This document shows positions 1 to 12,300 of a DNA stretch of 64,000 bases, one piece after another (the first letter of the stretch is position 1; each line of letters begins with the position of its first letter). The DNA comes from Phragmites australis (lineage: Eukaryota; Streptophyta; Magnoliopsida; Poales; Poaceae), in assembly GCF_958298935.1 (NCBI RefSeq), contig NC_084924.1, forward strand, positions 6,510,001 to 6,574,000, written 5' to 3'. Position numbers and translations under genes: made by a program. The notes beneath the pieces are model-generated. The model saw only the letters and a list, made by a program, of their open reading frames with translations, ran no database searches and was not told where the DNA came from.

Positions 1-97
1 CTTCACCTGAAACTCCACATGAAGCTTCCGTGACGCAGGCCCAAGCAAGCACTGCCTGTAACCAACGGTGGTGAGCCTCCTTGTTGTCTCCTTATTG

Positions 98-280
98 AGC
101 TGATGCTTATTTTTTCTTTTGTTCTTTTCTCTGCATTGAGCTGATGCTTCTTTTTTCTTTTGTTCTTTTCTCTGCATTGAGCTGATGCTTCTTTTTTCTT
201 CTGTTCTTTTCTCCGCATTGAGCTGATGCCTGATGCTGCTTCTTTTTTGTTCTTTTCTTCTCATTGAGCTGATGCTTTTT
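98..280. repeat. 41-bp minisatellite, about 4 copies
   Basis: Units start with GAGCTGATGC and run through T-rich sequence to CTCTGCATT. Units at about 98, 139 and 180 are nearly identical at 41 bp. A fourth unit at about 221 is longer and carries a small internal duplication (CTGATGC twice), and a fifth is cut off. The purine strand reads open for about 70 codons only because of the repeat. Confidence 0.85.
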
Positions 281-2978
281 ACTGAAGGCGAAAGGGAGAC
301 AAGCACGCATGGTAGATTCATTTCACCGACCCAGACAACAACTGCATAATTTACCTTCTACCAGAGTACCATTGCATGATGCTGAGTTCACAGAAGGTAA
401 AAAGCAGCAGCCTTTGGGAGAGCATGGAGTTAATCAGGCGCTGCCTAGTTGCTTTCTTTACCATTTTGCTGGCAAAAGATCTGTCCAATCACTGCACTGT
501 TGGTGCATGTGCAAGTGCAACAGCAAGCATTATGCAATATCTGTCATTTCCAGTTTCCATCACTCAGTTCAGAAATGCAACTATTTTCAGAGAAAAAACA
601 GCTCAGAAATGCGTCAGTCAGGAGGGCAGGTTAGGTACCCCTCCCTTTCACCCTTTGAGCAATGTCAATGGAAGAGGAAGGAAAGGCACATACCTGGATT
701 GCCCTCTCATCAGATCCTAGAGAGAGAAATTGAGAGAGAGATGCTTAACTTTTTCTAAAATGATAATGAAGTTCATGTGTGATGATGGTATGAGGTTGGT
801 TGGTTTGTTACTTTGGACCAAGTACCGAAGGAACGGCATGCAGTTCTTTACACCTGCCATTCTCTCCCCTTTCCAATGTGCCGTCGCGTTGCCTGTCGCC
901 CACAAGATTACGCCCGGCGTCTGTTCAGCCGAAAATTCAGTCAGGAGAAGGCATGTCTGAAAAATTCAGTGCCATTGACCTAGGGCAGTAAACAAGTACT
1001 CGAAATCAGTAGCAGCCTCTCTCTCCTCTCTCGCCCAATAGGCCATGGTGTTGGTCACCTGCATATATGATAGTCGCACAGCTGCATTGTACATCTAGTT
1101 CCTGATGGATCTGCGATAGTCATGTAGTATAGCAGTAACGGTGGGAGAAGTCAGTTCTCATGTATTAGAAAATTTGCCTGTCAACGAGTGTTCATGCACA
1201 AAAAATGTCGAGCTAGTATCAGCTGGTAGTACTCCTGAATCCCGAAAGAAAACTAATCGCACGCTAATCCCTTTCTGCAGTGCTCCAAGAAAATGTAGTA
1301 CAATCACAGCTGATGCTTCGAGTGGTTCCATCGATCACTTGCCAATACGCAGAACATATACTCCAACAGAAAATGCACTGATAATCACGGCCTGAATGAT
1401 TCAAGTGTCAGCTCCAATAATTTGGCTGGGCTAAGCTACGGCCACCGTGCGGCAGCCGGCAGAGGCATGGGCGTCGCCGGCGTGCAGGGAACAATCATAG
1501 TGGCATGGCATGGTGATGGAGCAGATTTCACTTGCAGCAATGCTGCGTCGTCGTTCACTCGTCGCAGCGTCTGCAAAGGACGGTTTTTGCAAAAACCGGA
1601 ATGGACCGGGAAACGTTTTTTTTTTCTTCTACGGTTCGACATGCGGATTTTAAGTTTAATATTTTTAACATTCAAATTTTGGGATAGATATATAAAAAAT
1701 ATCAATAAACAAACCTGAAGGGGCCGGATCGGAAAACCTGTTTTTCACATCATGAAAGTGTATCCATGAAGAAGAAAAAAAGTAATGTAATTCATAGCCA
1801 CAATAACGATATTTTTCTAAAGAAATTCAGCTAGGTATCCATGGCCATTCTGCAAGCCTCTCCTTTTGTGTAGTTTTTAGCAGTGTGGTTATTAGAGTTG
1901 GAGCCCCGTCAGATTATTGAATCGGACCTTCAAAGATAGAAGAGCTATCCGCATAGAATAAGATGATGCTGTCACAAAATAGAATCTTCGTAGCTATAGA
2001 TCTGCCACTGCTCTGGCCCACACTTTTTGCAGCGCCAAATCGGGTGGGTCAAATGGGCTCATGATGCTGCCATTTCTGTCGATGTAATGGGACACGTGGC
2101 AGGAGAACAATGGTGAAGCCTGCTGCAGCGCGCACTGTGTGGGGGCTGTGCAATGCAGTGCTGAGAGGAGAAGCAAACAAACGCAAAGGCTACCTCTCAT
2201 TTTTCTCAGTGGTGGACAATTTAAACGAGCCAAATAAACAGTTAGAAATAAATACTAATCGCGATGTTGTTCTTGAGTTTGATTTTCGGAAAGTGAAAGA
2301 AAAGAAAGCAGTAAATAACAACTATCCGTGGCCATGTAAGGTCCCGTTTGGAAGTAGGATTTCGTTTTTTCACCCGCAATTTATAAGGTAATTGAACCGT
2401 CTCGTGCACAACGTGAAATTCATGTGTTCCAACTTCCAAATATGCTCCAATTTTGCAGCGGTTTGAGATTTCGTTTTTTTTTTCACTGACAGTGCGACTT
2501 CCATGGAGGTACATTAACAGGCATTCTGTAGGTATACCAACAGCGTGTAGTTGCAAAAATCATGATATTTTTAACAAGTGCATGATCTATCTGCAATTCT
2601 GCATTTCTCTGTGCTGCATGCTGCTCTCGCAAGAGAAAGACGAAGTGGCCCAATCATTGGATCATCTGATCAGCAGGACTACAACAAGATTTTGCAGCAC
2701 CTTGCATTCACAGGTCGACCGCAAATCCAACTTCTGTGGTGCTGTGCACCAATGGAACTGGAATCTACCGTTGTGTGAATGAGCTCGAATGGGAACGAAC
2801 GGTAACACACGACACAAGGAGCTAGCAAGCGCAGAGAAAACGATGGGCAGTGATGAAGATAAGGACATGCCCTTTGGAAGCGCGCACACACAAACCAACT
2901 ATGACATCACAGGCACAGGGAGAGGGAGAGACCTGAGAGTCTTCTTTAAGATCACCACACTCCCCCAACCATCTCATT

Positions 2979-2980
<2 letters not shown>
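281..2980. other. Intergenic, no recognisable gene
   Basis: Mixed AT-rich sequence. Several open frames up to about 149 codons exist (for example 309-758), but none shows a known domain, plausible codon bias or splice support. Nothing structured was recognised apart from short A- and T-runs. Confidence 0.6.

Positions 2981-3021
<41 letters not shown>
2981..3021. repeat. (CT)n microsatellite
   Basis: About 20 CT dinucleotides lie roughly 470 bp upstream of the FLZ-type start codon. CT-rich tracts are common in grass promoters and leaders, so this one may belong to the promoter region of that gene. Confidence 0.95.
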
Positions 3022-3025
<4 letters not shown>

Positions 3026-3486
3026 ATTATCACTCGAGGCTCGGTCGTAGGTAACTAGCAATTGAGCTCTTCGATTCTTGCTTGAAGTGCAGTTAAGGCA
3101 CACTACTACAACTACAAGCAAGCTGGTGCATGAGCCTGTTTTGCTTCTCCCCCTGAGCTTGCAGTTGCGTTTGTTTTCTTGAAAGACACTTGCAGTTGCG
3201 TTTGAGTGCACCTCTGAGGCTTTGATTGGCTTCGAGCTCTGTACTTAAGCTCACCACCTCGTCCATGGCGTTGCAGCCTGCAAGACTTTCTGGTTCTTGC
3301 TAGCTGCTGCTACTTATCCACCTAACTGAAGGTGGAATCAAAGGTCAGGCTGTGAATTCTTTAAAAAACACTTCTTCTTTCTGCAATCTGATCAGCTCTC
3401 GATATGAACATCGCATATTGACATTCTTGTGTCACCGTCTGTCCGTGCAGAGTGTTGTGTTGTGCTGTTCTTCCAGTGTTCTTGGC

Positions 3487-4200
3487 ATGTTCTTGAGATC
3501 AAAGATCCAGGAGATGATCTTGAGGAGGAGGTCGAGGTCGATGAGCCACGTCTCTGATCAGCTCGCGAGCTCTTCGACGATTCCATGTGATGGTGACAGC
3601 AGCGCCGGCGCCGGCGGCAGCAAGGGTGCCGCTGCCCGTGCCTTGTTCGCCTCTCCGAGGCTGTTGCACTCTTCCTCCCTGCCCACCGGCAGCGTCTTCG
3701 CCAAGAACCCAGTGCCAGACGCCGAGTCCGAGACGGCCTTCTCCATGAGCCCGACCTCCGTGATCGACGCGGCCGCAGCCTTCGCGTCCGGCTCGGACGT
3801 TGTTGGCAAGCGCCGGCCGTGGCGCGACGGCCTGCACGGCCTCGCCGACGCGCTGGACTGCACCGACCAGCAGCAAAGGGGCGTCCTCGCGGCGACGTCG
3901 CGGGCCATCAGCGCGCAGACGCCGCCTTCTCTGGCCCGGTCGTGCTCCCTGGACCGCCGCGTCGAGTTCGGCGTCAAGAACAAGAGCTCGTGGCTGCCCC
4001 TGCGCGGCAGCGGACGCGAGGTGGCATCGCCGGCCGCGGCCTCAGAGCCTGGTGAGATGGAGCCGTCGTCGGAGGACTACACGTGCGTCATCTCCCGCGG
4101 GCTGAACCCGAGGACGGTGCACATCTTCGGCGACCGCGTCGTGGAGGGCGCCGCCGCGGAGAGCCCGCCGCGGCCAATAAATTTGCCGGCGCGGCGATAG
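3487..4200 (+). CDS. FLZ-family (DUF581) protein lacking its zinc finger
   Basis: The frame encodes 237 residues from the ATG at 3487; the frame is open further upstream, but the MFLRSKIQEM start fits the family, whose proteins begin with a short basic stretch (here ILRRRSRSMSHVSDQLA). The N-terminal block with LFASPRL, a low-complexity middle, and near the end SSEDYTCVISRGLNPRTVHI followed by FGDRVVE are hallmarks of FCS-like zinc finger proteins, which act as scaffolds for SnRK1 kinase. The family then has an FLZ domain (CxxC, about 17 residues, FCSxxCR) directly after this block. Here the frame ends at TAG 4198-4200 before it. In another frame SSACDRC (4206-4226) looks like the first half of the finger, so a frameshift is possible. 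No FCSxxCR exon was found downstream. Family call is fairly sure; whether it is functional is doubtful. Confidence 0.65.
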   Translation: MFLRSKIQEMILRRRSRSMSHVSDQLASSSTIPCDGDSSAGAGGSKGAAARALFASPRLLHSSSLPTGSVFAKNPVPDAESETAFSMSPTSVIDAAAAFASGSDVVGKRRPWRDGLHGLADALDCTDQQQRGVLAATSRAISAQTPPSLARSCSLDRRVEFGVKNKSSWLPLRGSGREVASPAAASEPGEMEPSSEDYTCVISRGLNPRTVHIFGDRVVEGAAAESPPRPINLPARR

Positions 4201-4202
4201 GG

Positions 4203-4235
4203 GTTTCTTCAGCTTGTGATCGATGCATGCGTAGC
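4203..4235 (+). pseudogene. Possible out-of-frame remnant of an FLZ zinc finger
   Basis: Read from 4203, just past the stop codon of the FLZ-type frame, the sequence gives V-SSACDRCMRS, which fits the start of an FLZ domain (FLSxCxxCxK). It is one frame away from the upstream gene. The expected IYMYRGE and FCSxxCR parts are not recognisable after it. The match is short and could be chance. Confidence 0.35.
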
Positions 4236-6045
4236 CCGATGCATCGTAAATTGAGTTTGCAGAGTGCTATTAAATTCAGACTTAATGTTGTAGTATTGTA
4301 TTGGTTGTTCCATCTGATCAGATGATCAAAGCTGTTTTCTTGATCAGATGATCTACTAGATATTTTGTTCAGGTTGAGCCGAAGCTGTCATATAAATCTC
4401 AACATGTTGTTTTTTACTAGAGAAACTTGTAACAAAATCTCAACCTGTAAATTAGCTGCTGAATGCTGAACTACTATGTGATGGATTTGATTTCCAAGAC
4501 AAGCCTAGCTGTTCTTGGTTTCAAAACAACTCGAGCCAGTCCTGACCCCAAAACTGAATTTTTGTCTGCAAACAGCACAGGCAGTTCTTCAATCCCGAAC
4601 AGAACTTCAGAACACTTCCAAACTCTGACAATAATTCATAACATCTCTCCAGTTCCGTCAAGAATTTCAGACCATTTCTCCATGAAACCAGCATGAACAT
4701 ATACAACTAACCTAGAGTTAGAGTATGCCATGAGCTGAGTCCCCAATCATTGATGGTTTCTTGCAGCAATAGCCGAAGGGGAAAAACCCAACGATTGATG
4801 TCTCTTGTGGCGAGCCCTGCCTGCCCTGCTCATCCAAAGCCCAGACCAGACGATCAATCAGCTGGGCCAGTGGGGCGTGTGTGCCCACTTGAACGGTGCC
4901 TTGTCCCTGTCAGGGCCCCGCCCGGGTTGAGCTGCAAGCCGTTGCAGCCAACCTCTCGATGTGTGTCTGTCCCGTGGGGCCAGGCTGCAGTCTTTGCTTC
5001 ACTGCGGTGGCCATTTGATCTCATCTGGCCTGATCTCTACTGTTTCGGTTTCTCTGTCAAGCTTCCTTTTCCATGACGTTGACTGAATTGAATTGACGCC
5101 CATTTTATTTTCTAGTGATTGTTATGTATCATGCTGTCAGCTGATGACCTGATGTGATGGGCATTGCAGTATTGAAACCTCTCTCTTTCTTGCAGGGGGC
5201 AAAGAAGATTCTGAACGTATTCATGATGAGTTAGAGCACCAAGGCATTTCTTGATGAGTTTAGCTTCAGTTGTTGCTGCAGAATTCTTGTAATTATTTAC
5301 CTTTACTGGGGACGATCAGGTGTGATAACTAATGTCCAGTACATGAAATCACACAACAAATGATATACAGATTTCGTCTGACTTCATGGCTTCATATGAT
5401 GCTTGGTAACATTCAGGAGGAACATATGGCCTCCTGTATCCACAACATAGTCCTCTATAAGTCAGTTGAAAAGGAACCAGTACAGGTGTCCGAATTGATC
5501 TCTCCTGCATCAAATGCAGGTGCAAGACTCAAGACTTAACTTCTTTGAACAAAACCACAACTAAAACCTTATATACACCTGATCAGAGAGAAAAAAAAAC
5601 CCAAGTCCAGAACATCTCAACTTAACTGAACACAAGGAAGGTTCATGGAGTATTTACTAAGTTAACTGAAGCAACAATAGTATCAGTGCACAATTTAAAA
5701 GTGATTAGGAGAAAGCATTCCTACATCAATTCAATGCCATTTTCCTTAATGTCGGAAACGCTTGCCGAGCTGACTGGTGATTCACAGATTTATCCTTAAA
5801 ATAACACCAAAATGATTCAGCAATAGCAGCAAATTTCTGCCTTCAAAACCTTGTAAATCATGTAAACATGCAACAGATGGCGAAGTGAAGTAGCCATTGT
5901 CAATTCTAAATATTTACAATGTTCAGAAACTAACTAAACCATTCACGTGAAAACTAGTGTTCTCAAGAAGGATGAGAACAGATATTAACGTATTGGAGCA
6001 AAACTCTCCAGATCTTGGATTGGATGAGTTAATGAATTATCGATC
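4236..6045. other. Intergenic between FLZ-type gene and ATG16
   Basis: AT-rich, no long frame with family resemblance. Splice-acceptor-like TTGCAG sites at about 4766 and 5196 could mark untranslated or lost exons of the FLZ-type gene, but the sequence after them does not encode an FLZ half-domain. The part next to 6045 should contain the 3' UTR of the minus-strand ATG16 gene. Confidence 0.5.
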
Positions 6046-8490
6046 TCAAGTCCAGATATAAATATGATTCTTGTCCGAGGTCGCAAGGGGTCCTAGCCCA
6101 CACCATGCACTTGTGAGAACTGGTGAAGAATGACCCTCTAGGATGGTCGGCATCTCATTCTTCAGTCTTGACCATATGTAAACAGACCCATCAGAAGAAC
6201 CAACAGCAATGCAATTTTCATCAGGGCTTATACATGGTTTGCCCCAGCTGCCCACCACTCTGTTACCCGTGGCCCTGAATGTTCCACAAACCTCCAAAGT
6301 TCTGACATCAAAAAGGTTGTGCACATTATCCCTCCCACTTGTAAGAACAAAATTTTTGCTCCGTGACACACAGACCGACGTGACATCAATATGAGCAGCT
6401 ATTTGTGTAGTGCATTTCCCACTACGGATGTCCCAGAACCGAAGGTTTCCATCCCTATGACCCGAACAAATGATATGGCCATCAATGAAAGCTAGTGAGT
6501 TGGGGTTACTTGCTGACATTATGGTGCTTTTGCAGAAACCTGTCTGGAGATCCCAAATCTTGATAGTACGATCATGAGATGAACTAGCAACAACAAAGCT
6601 GTTCACCCAGCTTGCATCGACGGCAGAAACATTTTTTGTGTGACCAGTCAGAGTGTGACGAGGACGTGCCCCATTGGCTTCCCACACAAACAGCTTGTTG
6701 GAGCTACAGGCAGCAATCACAAACTTGTTATCATTGGTCACAGCAAGATCGTTGACAGACCCCAAACAACCATGCAGAGTAGAGATCAAGGCACCGGTAT
6801 ATGCACCCCATATCTTAACAGTTTGATCCTGACCGCCACTAATTAGCTTGTCTGAATTATGCTGGAACACTAAAGATCCACACCCACCATCATGAGCACG
6901 AATGGTGATTGTGCATGTAGATGGGATTGGTGTTTCCACGTAGCCAGCTTCATATCGACGTATGATGCCATCAGCTTCTTGTTGAGCATTGTGTTGTATA
7001 CCACCAACCCCAGCTGTCTTTAGCTTAAGGACCATCTCTTCATACATCGCATTGGCCTAAACAATTTTTTTTCTCACAGGTTAAAGCATTAATTTATTGA
7101 TACATGCTAGTGCTATGGGTACAGTTGGCTATGTCAAACATACAGCAAAATAAATTAGTCCTGTCTATTAAAACAACATATTTAGTCACTTCTGTGTCCA
7201 CTCTTGTTACGGAAGCAAAAGAGTTAGAATGCCATGTATGATTGAGAAAGGATTGAACTGTTGTGGACAATATGTTCAGTTTTATACAATTAAGGGGAAG
7301 ATATTTCAAGACTGCTGTAATAAAAGGTCATTTACAAGGATGACACTTCAGCAGTCATGCAAAATTACAGAACTAAAATATTCTACCAAAAGTAATAATG
7401 TACTATGCTTGCTGTGTTATGCTATGGTATGCATGCTTGCATTTGAAGTATCTCCATTGATTAGTACAGGACCATTGCAACTATGGTAAGGGAATATATG
7501 TTGGTAACTGGTAAAAAGTTTTTCTTGATCATATTGGCGCCAGTTGCTCCGCAAGCAAGCCTCAAGCATAATGCTTGAACAGTCCCCTATTTCAGAAATC
7601 ACACATGGGAAACGTGCACTTAGAGCAACAAAGAGACAATAAAGTACCTCATTGAGCCTCTCTGCATCCTTCATCTTCTCTAGCATCCATCGATCAATAA
7701 GTTTTTTGTTTTCATCCTCAGCAACTTTTAGTTTCGCTAATGCCTGTTCAAGTTCGGCTTTAGCTGCCTGGTGCTCTTGAATGAGAAGATCTAAAGATTT
7801 TGTTTTTTCCTCAAGTGACTGCTTTAGCTGCACATTCTCTTCGCTGCAAAAGTTTTACACAAGCGTTGAGTGGCCATGTTCTCCACAACCATGACCAAGC
7901 AGTATAATCAATCACACACTTAGCAAACTATGAATCACATTCAATACCTAGTTTGCTTGAGTTCGTTCTGCAAAGTTGTAATAAATGCTTCCTTCTCCTT
8001 GAGCAGTGCTTTTGATGCTTTCCCCTCTTCTATCTCGGTAACAAGCTGGTCAGACAGACGTGATTGCGCCTTGTAACACTGCTGCAGCTCCAACTCATGC
8101 TTCTCAGCCTTCTCCTTCCATTCCAAAGCCTACAAGGAATCCACAAAAAAATCCCTCGTTCACTAAATACCAAAGACATCACGAAACATCCAAGTTCTTG
8201 AAAAGAAGCTTGGATTTTCGGCGAGATAGGACAGTCGATTTCAGAAGGCTCGAGTGGTATCATCAGTATAACACATTCGAGTGCAACCTTCAAAGTTCGA
8301 TCAAGCAAGCAAGATGCAAACTGCGAGATTGGAAAAGGGGGGAAGGCGAAATTGTTCTTACGTGGGCGGCGAAGGGCCGGGTGAGCGCCTCGATGGCCGG
8401 GCTGTGCGCCCCCTCCTCGACGAGGTGCCTCCGCCGCAGCGCTCTCAGGGCGCGCCGGATCGCCGCTCTGCCGGCGTCGGCCTCCGCCAT
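6046..8490 (-). CDS. ATG16: Autophagy-related protein 16 (ATG16), WD40
   Basis: Four coding exons on the minus strand: 8490-8362, 8129-7948, 7843-7648 and 7056-6046, all with GT-AG introns and matching phases, give 505 residues, the usual size for plant ATG16. Residues 1-43 form the basic N-terminal part expected to meet ATG5. Residues 44 to about 170 are a Lys/Glu-rich coiled coil. The single large last exon encodes a seven-bladed WD40 propeller (repeats such as GGQDQTVKIW, SSSHDRTIKIWDL, SGHRDGNLRFWDI, GSSDGSVYIW). ATG16 joins the ATG12-ATG5 conjugate to direct ATG8 lipidation at the growing autophagosome membrane. A 5' UTR intron is likely at 8589-8495: the acceptor GTGCAG lies four bases before the ATG and a GTGAGC donor sits 95 bp upstream. 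The gene is divergent from SUV3. No defect is visible. Confidence 0.93.
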
Positions 8491-8589
8491 CGTCCTGCAC
8501 GGCAACAACAGCAAACTGTCCCCCCGTTGTGAAGCAAACAGAAGAAGAGACGTTGGGCTAGCTAGCTGCTGAGTAGAAGGATTGCTCAC

Positions 8590-9309
8590 ATTCTCGCGTC
8601 GATCCCGGCGGCGGCGGAGGAGGAGGCCGCGCGTTCGGTGGCTTCGGTTCTTGGCAAGGGCGGCTCGGCTTTCGGGCTGCGAGTTGGACTCGGACTTGTT
8701 CTGGATGGGTGGACTCAGCCCGAAACGGGTTGGGCTTGGACGCAACGATCGGGTGTTTTTGGTTCTTCGAATTTATATCGTATAATTAGGTTGAGAATAT
8801 GATTATTTATTTTTATAAAAATAATTTTATAATACTAATAGATGAGTTTTTTATAAATAAAAATAGATCTGTATCGGTAAAATCAGACTACGGAGTGAAT
8901 TTCCTTCTGAACCAGAATAAGATATATATTTATACTTACATGATCAAATTAAAATAGTGAATATGGACAATTAAATACGTTTTAATTAACTAACTCAAAG
9001 TTCAGAGGCTCCTTAAATAACTCATATGGGCCAAAGGCCCAAGACCCAGAAATAAACTGAGCCGAGGAGTGAATTCCGGGCTTGGTGGCCACGGGAGGCT
9101 TTCGTTACCGATCGTCTCCGCTTCCTCCACCGCCTCGCTTTTCGGCGAAAGCCTCGGCCGCCGCCGCTTCCTCCACCCCCACCCCGCGAGCGCGTTGGTG
9201 TTTTGGTTTTCTCGTCTCCCTGCGCTGCCGAGCCGGTACTGGTGCCTCGCCGTTGCCTCGCTCTGAGCCGTGTCGATCGGAGGGAAGCGAGGAGAGAGGA
9301 TACGGTGCA
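8590..9309. promoter_or_regulatory. Shared divergent promoter, ATG16 / SUV3
   Basis: Only about 820 bp separate the two start codons, so both promoters lie here. Both edges are GC-rich leaders; the middle (about 8760-9010) is AT-rich. No clear TATA box could be assigned to either side. Confidence 0.55.
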
Positions 9310-12300
9310 ATGGCGGTCGCCGCTCTCCTGCGCCGGAGGGCGCTCTCGTCGTCCCCTGCGGCCTCCTCGTGCTTGCCTGGTTCGTGCAATCGTGCTACGT
9401 TCTTTGCTGGGCGGTGAATTCTTGGCCGTTGCGTGTGATGGCTGGTCGGTAGTTTGATCTCGTGGTTGGGGGCGCGCGCTCTACTTGTTCGGTGGAATGT
9501 CAGAACCAGGCGCGCGCTGTGCGGCCATTCCTGATCATGGCTATAGTTGTATTAGTGATAATATCTATTTGGAGGTCATTTAGTACCTTAATTTTGCATG
9601 TCTGATTGGAGAATTGAGCAAACAGTAAATTGGTTATTGGTTGATTGGAGTTCTTTGAGGGAAAGGAATTAAAAGGAGATATTTTTTCCTGTTGGTTGTG
9701 ATTGGTGGTTGTTCTGATAAACAGAGCATAGCTTTGGAGAAGAATTTTATTTGGGAATGAACGTGGCATATATGGTAATGTATAGTTACCTTATCCTATT
9801 TGTGTGATTATTTTATAGTCCGTCATATGCTTTTGTAATTGCTTTGGTACCTCGCATTGTTTCAGTGTAAAAAACTCTAGTGAACTTGTCCATTGTACTA
9901 TTGTTACATAATGAGATTTGCTAAGGACATTTTTCTAACAAACTCAGTACTCTGAACAGCTGTTTATGTTCGCTGCCTTCTCTCCAATTCTGATCTACAT
10001 TCCATGGTAAATTCCACTACTTTGAGATTTTGGAGGGACTACCACAACTCTGGGAAGTTTGACTTGACTGATATGACGTAAGAATCAATTCGAATCCCCT
10101 TAATTTATGCAATATCCAAATATTTCTATATATTGTTGTCTGACTGCATATGTGTCATGCATTTTGTAACATATCTTCAAGGGAATACATTTCTCGACTT
10201 CTTAAAATAAAGTTCCAGTGTGGGATGCTGGTACCTGGCAATCCGACATTATTCATCATAAAAATGGTGAAGTCCAAAAGAAAGTAACATACTATGGTGG
10301 CTTGAAATATGAGAACTGTTGAAACAACAGGGATGCACATATATTGTACTTCCGTTAAATTTGCCCTGGCAATCCTGGTACTTTTTTTGTGTGGAAATGG
10401 AGCAATGGCCATACTGAAGTGTAATGTGAAACTGTGAAACTTTAAGTTTATTTGCATGCTTACATGTACTGGAAAATGTTGCATGTTTTCGTTTATTACC
10501 CTATGACTTCAACTAAGTTATGTGCTATCTTGGATAATAGACATCCTCATATGTGGTACCCAAAGGCCCGAGAAAAGAAGCGCAATGTATTTTTACATGT
10601 TGGTCCCACAAACAGTGGGAAAACACATAATGCTCTCAAGAGATTAGAAGCAAGTTCTTCAGGTACTATTTTGATTTTCTCGGTGATATCAAAATGACAT
10701 ACAGTTACAATGATTGCTCTGAATGCTCATCAAATGCTGTAGGTGTGTACTGTGGACCTCTGAGATTGTTAGCACGGGAAGTAGCACAAAGATTAAACAA
10801 AGTCGGTGTCCCTTGTAACTTGATTACTGGACAAGAAAGGAATGAAATTGACGGTGCAAAGCATAGCTCCTTGACAGTTGAGATGGCTGATGTGACAACC
10901 GAGTATCAGTGCACTGTTATTGATGAAATTCAGGTATTTAAAGTAACAGGCATTTTGTATACCTTCTAGGTATACCTTCTAGGTTAGGGAGATGTACATT
11001 CATACTACAAATAGGAAGCTAGAGTATCATGAAGTTGATTTTTTGAATAAATCATACAATCAAGTGTATTTCCCATTGTCTATGAAGCATTCTTTTGAAT
11101 ATTCATCATCATTCTCATCTTGTGTTCTTCCATGGAATAGATGGTTGGCTGTAGATCAAGGGGTTTTTCGTTCACACGTGCACTTCTGGGGCTATGTTCA
11201 GATGAACTTCATGTTTGTGGTGACCCAGCTGTTGTTCCTCTTATTCAGCGAATTCTTGAAGCTACTGGTGATGTAGTTACGGTAATTTTAATGAACTAAC
11301 CTAATTTGTACTGCAAACTGATATGATATAATTTCTTGTCCACATATGGTACTTGTGAAATTGAAGTGTATTAAGGTTGCCAATCATATTGCTCTGCCAG
11401 TATAATATTGTAGTTATGAAGTTAGATTTGTTGACATGGACAGACAATTTTCTTGTACAAGAGAAGAGATAATATAATTACCTAGTATGAGATTAAACAT
11501 TAGTAAATATCACTATCCCATGTTCTTGCAAGCGTTAGCTTAAGCTTTCAAATTCTCTCCACCTTTTTTTTTTGCTAGGAAAAATTCACTCCACTTTAAC
11601 TTAAGATATGTAATAATTTTATGGAATTATCATATATGGGTTTCATACACATTTTTAGATGATAAATATCATGTTTCATGGATAACACCATCTGCCATGC
11701 TACTTAGTTAATGTTTTGCCACATGCCAATTTTGGGCCCTTGCCCTAATTTAGGTTGTAAGTTGTAACCATCTTGTCTAGTACCTCCAGTCGCAGAAGCG
11801 ACATTTTGGACATTGCCACAATCTCCTAAACACACATTTTTAACATATGTTTAAAACCTTGTAAGAAAGTTTTTTGAAACATAACTCTTTCATATGTCCG
11901 ATCTAAATATTCATAAATATATTGACAGATAACACTAAATTGTTGACTGTTCTAAAACATCACTTATCTTTTACTAGATGGAGTAAAACTACCTTTGGAC
12001 CTCCTCATGAGAAGATTATGTGCGGTCTTATGCAGCTTTTGTTGGTGATATGCTGTTGTTTTGTATTTGCAGAGAATATTGTAATTGAACTTTAGAGGCT
12101 TTGCTCTCCCCAATTGAATGCCCACTGCATAGTATTTGTTTTTGGTGCTAATAATGCCGAAGTACTATGCAAACATCTACACAGCATGATGTCATATAGC
12201 AAATATCCTAATTTACAGGTTCGATGTTGCTGAACAGGTTCAATATTATGAGAGACTATCTCCTTTGGTTCCTCTGAAGTCTCCACTTGGGTCTTTCTCT

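Noticed and set aside
309..758. 149-codon plus-strand frame
   Set aside because: No known domain, unusual composition, and no splice or promoter support; taken as chance.
4767..5076. Possible second exon of the FLZ-type gene after TTGCAG
   Set aside because: The sequence after the acceptor (RRGKTQ) only faintly recalls YRGEKAF and lacks FCSxxCR.
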